DNA of 64,000 nucleotides from Plasmodiophora brassicae. Taxonomy: Eukaryota > Endomyxa > Phytomyxea > Plasmodiophorida > Plasmodiophoridae. The DNA is taken from NCBI GenBank assembly GCA_039704465.1, contig JASFAU010000013.1, positions 1,054,001 through 1,118,000 of the forward strand. The letters run 5' to 3'. Below the pieces are notes generated by a model that was not told the origin of the DNA, searched no databases, and saw only the letters and a list, made by a program, of their open reading frames with translations. Positions 28,701-37,500 of the stretch are shown here, one piece after another. A program made the translations under genes and the position numbers. How positions within the stretch are numbered: the first letter of the stretch is position 1; every line of letters begins with the position of its first letter.

Positions 28701-28743
28701 TAAGTGAGTTCGTTTGCTTGGGGCTCTTTGCGCAAGAAGCTTC

Positions 28744-28940
28744 TGTGCTAACGCCGCCGCTGCCCACTACGGGGGCGGTCGGTCGCAAGAGTCGGCGCCT
28801 GGTGATATAACGAACTGATGTATTTGGACAGGATCGTCACAGCAAGGGCCGCTGCGGGGTCGAGTACGGTCATGATCATGTGACCGGGTGGCAGCAGCAT
28901 CTGAGCAGCATCATCTGAGTACTGGTACTCTGGATGAACA
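28744..28940 (-). repeat. LTR (5' LTR relative to transcription), 197 bp
   Basis: Partner of 23606-23803. The minus reading frame of the severed gene happens to stay open through it for 64 codons, producing an artificial tail ending at 28748. Confidence 0.9.
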
Positions 28941-29905
28941 GTGGCCCAACTGGCATGGTCGATCCTCAGGATTTCGCGATGCCTCACTGTAAACAGATAT
29001 AACTCATTCGGGTCAAACAGGATCGCACGAAACGTTGCCTGCACAGGCATGGAATGGGCATACCAAACAATCTTGCCGATGTCAGCTGTCGTGATCTTTC
29101 GCTTGCCCTCAGCAATCAGAGCAACGCAATCGTGCAGAATCAGGGAGGAGGGACGCCCAAATCGCAGGGTTATGCCGTTTACACGAACAGATTCCCGCGC
29201 ATTACAAATTGACGTGCCGCCTGCAGGGGCATACTGGCGGTACATTCCGACGTGAGTGGCGAACCCATCCGGCTTCAGGTCAAAGCGAGACTCCAAACCA
29301 TATTCCTGCGGAAGCCAGGGGTACTCCTCGCTGTTCACGAATACAAGCGGCGATCCGGCGAAGATTGACTCCATGATAACCGTGACCGCCAGGTTAAGCT
29401 GTTTCTCATCGGTATCGGCTTCGAGCGTGACGGGAGTCGGAATCCCGGTTGGTTTCGGCTCAAGTTCATGGAAAGCGTGGAAGGACTTCAAATCATCCAA
29501 CGTTTTGGTGCCCAGATATGCGAGAGACAATGTCAGGACAGGACGCGCCCTCTTCAGGTCCTGCTCAGCCTTCTCAGCACGGACCTCTGCAGTACGGGTC
29601 TGAGCTTTAGCGATTAGGATCTCAGCTTTAGCGGTTCGCGTCTCAGCTTTAGCGGTTTGGGTCTCAGCGGCGCGAATCTCAGCTTCCGCGTTAGCGGCGA
29701 GAATCGCAGCTTCAGCTTCAGCTTTAGCGGCGCTGAACGTGTCAATTTCCGACTCGACAGAAATGATGCGTGTGTGGATTTCGTTCAGTCTCTTCGGGTC
29801 AGGTGCGCTTGCAGAGATTTCACCGTGTAGTTCGTCATGCAGACGTCCCAGTTCCGCACGTTTCGCCTCCAGGATGCTATCGATTCTGGACATCGACGAC
29901 GACAT
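28941..29905 (-). pseudogene. N-terminal half of the crinkler-like kinase gene, interrupted
   Basis: Starts at ATG 29905 (MSSSMSRIDSILEAKRAELG). Residues about 8-130 form a long coiled coil of KAE/TAKAET repeats. The middle region contains SRFDLKPDGFATHVGMYRQY, an R-x-DLKPD-x-F motif of the kind seen in the nuclease-like segment preceding kinases in crinkler-type proteins (inference), and a closing block LYLFTVRHREILRIDHASW. No signal peptide is predicted. Translation from here would end in the LTR with a foreign tail and lose the kinase at 22895-23605. The first copy of the target duplication is included. Confidence 0.7.
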
Positions 29906-30471
29906 CACAGCTGTCGTCGTGCCGCCGAGAGCGGACTGCGCAGTGCCCGAGCCCGAACTCCGTAGGTAGGGTCAGTGCGGTCACTGCGTCGGACATGGCC
30001 ATCCAGTCAGACCAGCACTCATGTCCCACGTAAACCGTCGCGCCCGAACACATGATTCTGTGCATTCGAAGGCAGCCTTCGTCATCGGCCGTGGTGCAGG
30101 AATGGTGCGACAAACGGGCCCGCCCTTGGGGTAACGAGTTGGGCAAGGCCCGCAGGGAGGCAGGACGCGCTGTTGCAATTTATTCCCAGCTGGTGTCCGC
30201 TGGCCAGAAGGCGCAGGTTGGAAATCAGGCCGCAGATCTGCAGATTCGTGTCGAGACCGTTGGCGACGCTGATGTGCGTGAAACCGATTTGCCGAATGAA
30301 CGCCAGCTTGAGCCTCGGCTACATTACCGTACGTACGTTCTGTACGCGCGGAACAAGGTCGAGATGATCCCCTGGATGGTCAGGAGGCACATCAGGATCT
30401 CTTCGTCGGACAGCCACGAGAATCGAAGGATCGCGCATCGACCTGCAACGGTACACGTCGGGAACCGGTCA
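29906..30471. other. Low-information stretch with a possible small minus-strand gene
   Basis: From about 30490 on the minus strand, [18 protein letters not shown] and [18 protein letters not shown] give an F-box-like or helical segment. A gtacgt/acag intron could link it to VANGLDTNLQICGLISN near 30,260. Support is weak, and the start lies inside the palindrome at 30472-30517. Otherwise nothing identified. Confidence 0.25.
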
Positions 30472-30517
30472 GCACCGACGGGCGACATGATTATATAATC
30501 ATGTCGCCCGTCGGTGC
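30472..30517. repeat. Perfect 46-bp palindrome
   Basis: gcaccgacgggcgacatgat followed by tatataatcatgtcgcccgtcggtgc: every base pairs with no loop. Both strands therefore carry the same ATG-tcgcccgtcggtg start in divergent orientation, and each strand's open frame begins MSPVGA. Confidence 0.95.
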
Positions 30518-30649
30518 CCGTACTCTGAATCGGTTCGATGATCTTGATGGACGTATTGCAGTCAAGGGCAAGTCGAGTCGTGTCCGAATAGATCTCCATA
30601 GTCCGACGAAGCGCCTCGTCGAGAACGATAAACTTTTCGGCGGCAGGCC

Positions 30650-30890
30650 AGCGCGGTCGACGAAGCTGTTCGTCCTCGTGCAGCGGAACTGGAACAAGGA
30701 CGATCGGTTCGCGATGGCGCCGGCCCTGCGCGACGCCTACTCGGCGCTGTTCGACGACATTATCCTGATCGGGTCGCCGGTTCGGGACGCGGGCGCGCCC
30801 GACCGGTCGTACGACGCCGACAACCCGTTCGGCGTCCTGCTGTGCCCCGGGGCCGAGCGCGGCTTCATGGCCTACGAGTGCCTGTTCGCT
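30650..30890 (+). pseudogene. Fragment of the glycosyltransferase-like gene at 48064-49530
   Basis: About 75 residues ([49 protein letters not shown]) match residues about 70-145 of the intact protein at high identity. Similarity ends abruptly after AYECL, where unrelated sequence begins. It lacks a start, signal peptide and the remaining 340 residues. Confidence 0.8.
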
Positions 30891-31086
30891 TCGCGTCCCG
30901 TTTCTCGCGATGCAGGGACAGCGCGTCAACTACGCTTTGTCGCGCGACGATCCCCTTCCTCGCATTGCAGCGACAGCCTGTCACGCTTCTCGCTGCGCTT
31001 TGCGTTTTGTTCTTCGCGACGCACCGTCTGCACGTCAACTTCCCCCCTTCGCGTTTCGTTTCTCGCGAGGAGCCGTCTGCGCGTGT

Positions 31087-31172
31087 CTCGTGATCCAATG
31101 GATCCGGCAGCAAACCCCAATACCGAGGCATTCGAGCGCGAAGTGCCGGAAGTTCACAGTGTACTACCAGAG
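31087..31172 (+). repeat. Inverted repeat, left arm
   Basis: Inverted counterpart of 31365-31447. Both encode related peptides on opposite strands (IQWIRQQTPIPRHSSAK against TQWIRQQIATPGRSSAK), so this arm is a copy of the end of the minus-strand frame 31327-31857. Confidence 0.7.
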
Positions 31173-31326
31173 TGTGCACAGGACACTATATTATCGGGAC
31201 GTTACGTGGTCTGGTAACCCGAAGCAGCACAGATCACCCGCCGACGTCGAGCAACGGCGCGTCACCTATGCTTCATACGAAACGCTCTACATCGAGTGTA
31301 GCGATCGCCAAGTCTTTCGAACTGCG

Positions 31327-31857
31327 TCAGGGTACCAGATCATGTACCCTTCTCCTCAAGCTCTGGTAGTTCGTGGTAAACTTCCGGTGCTTCGCGCTCG
31401 AACGGCCCGGCGTTGCGATTTGCTGCCGAATCCATTGGGTTACGACACCTTCCCCCCGTTGAAAACACATATTCACCTGGCGGGTCCATTCGGGCAGCTT
31501 CGAAGCGTCGCGGAGCATCGGCGTTAACGCCGTCGGCGGGAGCATGCCGTCCGGCGCAAACGTCTGCGTTAACAGCACATCCCGCCAGGAACAGGCATCC
31601 TCGACACGCCGGCGACCGGTCTCCCCGCAGCCAGTCAGGCCGACCCTTTCCAGGTCACGAGGGCGTACGCTGCCGCCTTCCAGGCGGGCCACGATGGGTG
31701 CAGTACCCCATTGGTGACTGCGTCGCGCCGTGTGCAGTTCCGCAGCGGCGAGGGCGCCTTCGCGTCCACTGCGCGCGTGCAGTCCCGTGTGCAGTTCCGC
31801 AGCGGCGAGGGCGCCTTCGTGTCGACTGCGCGCGTGCAGTCCCGCACTGGCGCGCAC
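31327..31857 (-). CDS. Hypothetical protein with N-terminal 19-residue tandem repeat
   Basis: Up to 176 residues. The first ~45 are two copies of a GLHARS...GALAAAELHT repeat that may be non-coding. The region from about residue 45 (GTAPIVARLEGGSVRPRDLE, DVLLTQTFAPDGMLPPTALT, SKLPEWTRQVNMCF) has natural protein composition. No signal peptide, domain or clear start. It may be a partial or decayed gene. Confidence 0.3.
   Translation of the reverse strand: MRASAGLHARSRHEGALAAAELHTGLHARSGREGALAAAELHTARRSHQWGTAPIVARLEGGSVRPRDLERVGLTGCGETGRRRVEDACSWRDVLLTQTFAPDGMLPPTALTPMLRDASKLPEWTRQVNMCFQRGEGVVTQWIRQQIATPGRSSAKHRKFTTNYQSLRRRVHDLVP
31365..31447 (-). repeat. Inverted repeat, right arm
   Basis: Pairs with 31087-31172, with roughly 190 bp between the arms and visible divergence. 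Confidence 0.7.
31732..31845. repeat. 57-bp direct tandem repeat, two copies
   Basis: Copies 31732-31788 and 31789-31845 begin gtgcagttccgcagcggcga and differ at only two or three positions. 57 nt is a whole number of codons. Confidence 0.9.
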
Positions 31858-31872
31858 ACAGCCCCCCGGCTA

Positions 31873-32667
31873 CTACTGTATTGCGCAGCATGCGGCGTGC
31901 AGGCCGCAGTAGGCCTTGCGTTTCGGGTAGTGCGTGTCGGCGACGTTGTGCACGATGGCCAGCGGCTGCGCCTTCTCGTCGGCGAACGACAGCTGCCGGG
32001 ACAGCGACCGCCGGTGGTCGCCGGACGTCGGGCTGGGTGCGGGGGCGGCGGCGGCTGCGGCGGCGGCGTTGCCGGCGCTCGTGTCGATGCGGAAGCTGGA
32101 GTCGGTGCGCTTCAGGATGGACCTGCTCGACTGGCGCTTCAGCGACGGCTCGAAGCGGCGCTCGGGATCGAGCGACACGCTCTTGGTCAGGACGGGGCGC
32201 GCCGTCGCCGCCCGACCCGCCGCCGCCGGGTGATCGCCGACGTCGCCGTCCGCGCCGACCGACATGCGCGTCGACGTCATCGCGATCGACTTGGCGTCGG
32301 CCTCGCCGGGCGCCGCTGCCGCCGCCACCGTGCTGGAGGTCTTGCCCGCGTTGCGATACGTCGCGATGACCTGCCGCGACCGGTCGCGCTGCTGCTGGCT
32401 CTCGATGATCGCCTGCGACGCGCTCTTCTTCAGCTTCACCGGCGGGTGCCTCTCGACGCGCCGCTCGACGTCGGCGGCGGGCACGACCGCGTTCGGGACG
32501 GGAATGTCGTGGAGGTGTTGTTCGCCGCCGCTGCCGTCGACCCGGCCGTGCGTGCTGGACGAGCGCCGGTGGTGCACGGTCTGCACCACCGGCGGGACGA
32601 TGTCCTTGCCGCTGTTCATGCGGGTCACGGTGCCGGGTGACATGGATCCCCCTCGCGGCAGCGTCAT
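31873..32667 (-). CDS. Hypothetical disordered, phosphosite-rich protein
   Basis: 264 residues from the ATG at 32667; 32643 is an alternative. Mostly disordered and rich in Ser, Arg and Ala. Repeated basic-serine motifs resemble kinase or 14-3-3 sites (KKSASQAII, LTKSVSLDPE, LKRQSSRSILKRTDSSF, SLSRQLSFADEKAQ). The C-terminus LAIVHNVADTHYPKRKAYC looks more ordered. No signal peptide or membrane helix. Divergent from nothing and tail-to-tail with no partner; a signalling or cytoskeletal adaptor is a guess only. Confidence 0.45.
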   Translation of the reverse strand: MTLPRGGSMSPGTVTRMNSGKDIVPPVVQTVHHRRSSSTHGRVDGSGGEQHLHDIPVPNAVVPAADVERRVERHPPVKLKKSASQAIIESQQQRDRSRQVIATYRNAGKTSSTVAAAAAPGEADAKSIAMTSTRMSVGADGDVGDHPAAAGRAATARPVLTKSVSLDPERRFEPSLKRQSSRSILKRTDSSFRIDTSAGNAAAAAAAAPAPSPTSGDHRRSLSRQLSFADEKAQPLAIVHNVADTHYPKRKAYCGLHAACCAIQ

Positions 32668-32901
32668 ACGCCGACGGGCGGCCCTCACAGACGACGCCCG
32701 GGCATGCGGCCCTGATAGCCAACGTTGCACACGGGGGGGTCGACGACGATCGATCGCGCGTTGTCAATGGCGTGTGGCACGCGCCCCCCTCAAGGAACGC
32801 CTGCCTACAGATATACGTCGGCGGCGGTGGGGGCCGGCCCAGCACCAGCAGCAGGCACGTGTATACGTTAAACAGGCGCCCAGGGCCAGGAGGAGTCGTC
32901 G

Positions 32902-34101
32902 TCAGACGTGCGACTTGACGTCGACCTTGGGCCGGCGGCGCCGTCGGTCGCGTTGCAGGCGCCGGGCGACGACGAGGGCGCACGGCGCCAGCCAGAGCAG
33001 GTGCGCCCACCAGCGCAGGTGTGCCGGCCGCGCCAGGCCGCACTGCATGACGCGGGCGCCGGCCGGCACCCGGTCGTGCCGGTCGACCGCGAGCAGCAGG
33101 TCGGAGGCGGCGGCGAACACGTCGCCGATCGCGGCGTGCAGGGCGCGATCCAGGCGGCTGTACGTCACGTGGACGCTCGGGTTGATCAGGAACCGGTCGT
33201 GGCCCTTGACCTGCAGGTCCATGAACAGCAGGGTGCACTCGCTGACCGGGCACGCCTCGTCGTAGACGGGCCCGCCGTCCTGCAGCGGCCCGCGCCGCTC
33301 GCCGGGCCGCCACGCCCGGAACCGGGTCCGGCCCAGCGCCGACGCGCGGATGGCGGCGACGCCGTTCCAGCAGGACGCGACCGGGAAGGGCAGGCCGCGT
33401 CGGACCAGGTCGGCGCTGTCCCGGTCGGCGACGTACGGGAAGAAGGACGACATGGACGCGCCGTTGACGTCGCGGGCCACCCACGTGTCGTACAGGGTGA
33501 TGCGGTTGAAGTCCATGGCGCAGGCGACGTCGTACTGCATGGCGTCGGTCAGCAGGAGGCGGACGGCGTCGACCGGGTCGAACAGGACGTCGTTGAAGAA
33601 GAGGACGGTGTCGAAGCGGTGCCGGTCGAGCGGCTCCAGCGCGTGGTTGCGCACGTCGGCCATGAACTGGATCCGGAACGCCATCATGTCCGTCGTGGCG
33701 TTCTGCTGGCGGAACTGGGCCTCCCAGGGCGGGCGCCGGTCGACGACGACTCGGTGCAGGACGTCGAGCGCGCGCAGCCGCGCCTTGAACGACCGCAGGA
33801 ACCGGTCGGTGCCGTCGGTCGACCCGTTCTCGTAGATCGAGACGAACACGCTGGCGGACGCCGCCCTGAGCAGGGCGATCAGCGCCACCATGGCGTCGGC
33901 GTGCGCCGGCAGGATCGCCATGTTGTTCCAGTAGTTGGCCGCGATCAGGATGCGGCGCCCGGCCAGCGGGCGCAGGTCGGCGGCTGTGGGCGGCGGCGGA
34001 CGCGCGCGCCGCGTCGCGACCAGCAATACGACGAGGACGACGAGCACGCCGACGACGACCTGGCGGCACCCGACGGCGTCGCCCCGCCGTCCCACGTTCA
34101 T
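32902..34101 (-). CDS. GT69-family (CAP59/CMT1-like) alpha-mannosyltransferase
   Basis: 399 residues from the ATG at 34101, placed directly before a type II signal anchor (VVVGVLVVLVVLLVATRRAR). The catalytic domain begins LAGRRILIAANYWNNMAILP and SVFVSIYENGSTDGTDRFL, the hallmark of the CAP59 mannosyltransferase family. FNDVLFDPVDAVRLL, CAMDFNRITLYDTWVARD and YDEACPVSECTLLFMDL follow. A second C-terminal hydrophobic stretch (WWAHLLWLAPCALVVA) may be a tail helix. In fungi GT69 enzymes add alpha-1,3-mannose to capsule or glycolipid glycans in the Golgi. The donor and acceptor here are unknown. Confidence 0.75.
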   Translation of the reverse strand: MNVGRRGDAVGCRQVVVGVLVVLVVLLVATRRARPPPPTAADLRPLAGRRILIAANYWNNMAILPAHADAMVALIALLRAASASVFVSIYENGSTDGTDRFLRSFKARLRALDVLHRVVVDRRPPWEAQFRQQNATTDMMAFRIQFMADVRNHALEPLDRHRFDTVLFFNDVLFDPVDAVRLLLTDAMQYDVACAMDFNRITLYDTWVARDVNGASMSSFFPYVADRDSADLVRRGLPFPVASCWNGVAAIRASALGRTRFRAWRPGERRGPLQDGGPVYDEACPVSECTLLFMDLQVKGHDRFLINPSVHVTYSRLDRALHAAIGDVFAAASDLLLAVDRHDRVPAGARVMQCGLARPAHLRWWAHLLWLAPCALVVARRLQRDRRRRRPKVDVKSHV

Positions 34102-34584
34102 CCGGTGCGCCCCGCCGCCCCGCCAATCATGCACGCGCGCGCGCAGAATGCGTCCGCACCGCCCCCCGCACTGCGCGACCGTCACGCGCGAGCTGCAGAC
34201 CCGGAGTTTTCGGGGACGGCGCCCAGTGGCTGAGCGCAGTGCTCCCGACTGGTGCGAACTACACACGCGCGTCACGAGCACGCAGCAGTGCGCGACGGCA
34301 AGCGCCCGTGAGCTGCAACCTGCGGACGGTCGGTCGACTGAACAACTGCAATGTGATGCGGCGACGGCACCCGCGCCTGGGCAGTCGTCGTACGCACGGG
34401 GAGGGAGGCGCGTGGGTGATTCTCAGCAGCCAGCCCAAACTGCGATACGCGGGTCCTGTCGGCGTACCTCCGTGATCGTGGACCGATCGCATTAGGAGCG
34501 TGGGCGTGACCTAACAGCGGAGCGCGCGCCCCCAGGAACGTCGGATGATCGTCTGCTGAGGGGAGGCGGGTGCGTTGCGCGCGG
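34102..34584. promoter_or_regulatory. Divergent promoter region
   Basis: 483 bp between the starts of the GT69 gene (minus) and the cyclase-phosphodiesterase gene (plus). No TATA-like element is obvious. An open minus frame through it is a shadow. Confidence 0.3.
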
Positions 34585-37500
34585 ATGAGCACGGCAACGT
34601 CGCCGGACGATGTGGGACACCTGTCGTCGCAGCGCAAGTACACGACGGCGCTGGCGTCGTTCGTCCCCGAGACCGTCAAGCGGTACATCCTGCAGGTCAT
34701 CGAGCACACGGGCGACCTGAAGGTGCCGCAGTCGCAGTCGTTCGAGACGGTCGCCCTGTTCGCCGATGTCAGCGGGTTCACCGCGCTGACCGACCTGTTG
34801 GCCAAGAAGGGCCCGCTCGGCGCCGAGGAGATCGGCTTCTACCTGAACCGGTACCTCGAGCAGCTCGTCAAGATCATCTCGCGCAGCGGCGGCGACGTGT
34901 TCAAGTTCGCCGGCGACGCCATCGTCGTCCTGTGGCCGCCCGAGTCCGCCGACCCGTCGCCGAGCGACCTCGCCGACCTGGTCCATCGCGCCGCCTCGTG
35001 CTCGCTGAACATCCAGACCGAGCTGCACAACGCCACGCTGGAGCAGCACGTCACCATGTCGCTGAAGCTGGGCATCGGCGTCGGCCGCGTCACGGTCATG
35101 CACGTCGGCGGCGTGCACGGCCGCATCGAGTACCTGCCGGCGGGCGCCCCGCTCATGCAGGCGTTCCGCGCCGAGCACGCCGCCAGCCCCGGCGAGGCCA
35201 TCATGTCGATCGAGGCCTGGCGCATGGTGGAGACCAAGTTCACGGGCAGCCAGGTGCGTCCCCGTGTTGTCCGCGCCCGTCCCTGCCCAGGTGCTGACCG
35301 TCTGGCTGGGTCGTGTGTGCGCGCGCAGATCGACGATCACAACGTGCGCCTGACGGGGTGCACGGCGGCGATCAGGAACATCTCGGTGCGCCGGACCGCC
35401 CTGCAGTGGAAGGGGTCGCTCGAGCTCCTGCAGATGTACGTGCCGGCGGCCGTCCTGCCGTACCTGCGCGTCAACCAGAAGCTCTGGTCCGCCGAGCTGC
35501 GCCAGGTTTCGGTCGTGTTCGTCAACCTGGCGTTCAAGCTCGAGTACTACGAGAACGTCGGCGGGGACGGCGGCCACGCGCTCGAGCTCGTCCAGAAGGT
35601 GATCTCGTCGATCCAGAACGCCACGTACAGGTACGAGGGGTCGCTGAACAAGTTCCTGGTCGACGACAAGGGCAGCACGCTGCTGATCGTGTTCGGCCTG
35701 CCGCCGCTGGCGCACGAGAACGACCCGACGCGGGCCGTCCTGTCGTCGCTGGCCATCGCCAAGGCGATGCGCGACCTGGACCTGAAGTCGAAGATCGGCG
35801 TGACGTCCGGCCTGGCCCTGTGCGGCCTGGTCGGCAGCGGGACGCGCCGCGAGTACTCGGTGCTGGGCGACCTGGTCAACCTGTCCGCCCGGCTCATGCA
35901 GGCGTCCGACTTCAACGTCCTGTGCGACCAGGCCACGTTCCTGGCCGCCCGGACGCAGCGCCGCATCCAGTTCACGGCGCTGGCGCCCATCAGCGTCAAG
36001 GGCAAGAGCGAGACGGTCGTCGTGCACCGCGCCGAGCTCGTCAAGCTCGTCCAGGGGTTCCAGTCGCCGCCCGCCTGCCCGTTCACCGTCGGGCGCCGCG
36101 ACGACATTGACGCCCTGTCGCAGCGCATCGCCCGGCTGATCGACCCGGACCGCCCAGGTGGGACCCGTCGTCGTCGTCGTCGTCGTCGTCCTCGGCACGT
36201 GTGCTGATCGGGGCGCGCCCCCCTCGCCCTGCACAGGCGAACCGTTCATCGCGTTCGTGACGGGCGAGATCGGCAGCGGCAAGACGCACGTCCTGCGGCA
36301 CCTGTCGCACGCGTACGACGGCCGCGCCCGCATCGTCTGGGGCCGGGCCGACCCGTTCAGCACGACGCGGTCGCTGCACGTCTTCAAGGTGCTGTTCGCG
36401 AACCTGACGTCGATCCCGAACTGGCTGGGCGCCGGCAACCCGTGCGACAGCACCGACCGCCTGGCGCTGGAGCTGGCGCTGACGGCGGCCGCCCCGGCCG
36501 ACCTGCGCCCCGTGCTCGACGTGCTGAACCCGCTGCTGGGCACCGAGTTCCCCGGCACCGCCCAGAGCCGGGCGATGATGGCGGCGCGCCCCGACGACCG
36601 CTACGACGTCATCTTCGACTTCATCGTCCTGATCCTGCGCGGCATCACATCGCACACGCCCCTGGTCGTCATGTTCGACGAGTGCCAGTGGATGGGCGCC
36701 GACGCCTGGCGCATCCTGGGCCGCCTGTGCGACCTGGTCGCCGGCGGCGCCCTGCCGCGCCTGGGCGTCGTCGTGGGCACGCGCCCGATCGACCAGGAGA
36801 AGTACCGCATGCTGTTCGAGCCGATGCCGCCCGCCTACGCCGACATCCGGCGGCAGGCGCAGGTCCAGATCGAGCTGGGCAACCTGGGCTCCGAGGACGT
36901 CCGCCGCCTGATCCAGTCGCGCCTGAACGGCATCGCCGCCGACGACCGCCTGACGTCGCTCGTCTTCGAGCGCACCGGCGGGCGCCCGCTCTTCTGCTTC
37001 AAGTTCATCGAGGCGCTGCTGCACGTCAACGCCCTGGTCATGGGGCCGGCGTCCTGCCACCTGTCGGCCGAGTGGATCACGCGCGGCGAATGGGACACCG
37101 AGCTCCCGATCCCGTACCGCATCCAGCGGATCACGGCGTCGCACCTGGACCGCCTGACGCCGTCGCAGACGATGCTGCTGAAGGTCGCCAGCGTGATCTG
37201 CATCGCGCAGGGCGAGGGCGCCCTGTCGTTCCCGCTCGGCATGGTGCGCCTGACGAACCCGATCTACGAGTACGTCAGCGAGATCAGCGACGACGTCGCC
37301 GCCCTGATCAAGTTCGGCGTCCTGCTCGAGGAGCCCCAGGCGGGCGGCGGCGGCGGCGGCGCCCGGAGCGGCGGCGGGCGCCAGTCGCTGACGGAGCCGC
37401 TCGGCGCGCTCGCCTACGACGAGGACGGCGACCGGACGATCCCGTACACGAACGGCGACGCGGCCGCCGACGCCAAGTCGTACCGGTTCGCCTACGGGTT

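Larger units (their letters stand above)
23606..28940 (-). mobile_element. Full-length Ty3/gypsy LTR retrotransposon, very recent insertion
   Basis: 5.3 kb with two 197/198-bp LTRs (TG...CA), 5-bp target duplication gtggc and coding sequence on the minus strand in the order gag zinc knuckle, protease, RT, RNase H, integrase, chromodomain. The LTRs differ by a single base, so the insertion is recent. It lies inside the coding region of a crinkler-like kinase gene, in the same orientation. Two frame changes interrupt pol at about 25,440 and 24,690; they are either real lesions or read errors. The sequence next to the 5' LTR (gaagcttcttgcgcaaag) should be the primer binding site, but I could not match it to a tRNA. 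Confidence 0.92.

Noticed and set aside
28748..28940. C-terminal 64 residues apparently belonging to the crinkler-like protein
   Set aside because: This stretch is the retrotransposon LTR, identical to the copy at 23,606-23,803 apart from one base, so it is not part of the native gene.
35254..35328. 25 in-frame residues between the two cyclase segments as coding
   Set aside because: The 75-nt stretch starts gtgcgt, ends gcgcag and is rich in T and C before the ag. Removing it restores continuity between the cyclase domains, so it is treated as an in-frame intron.
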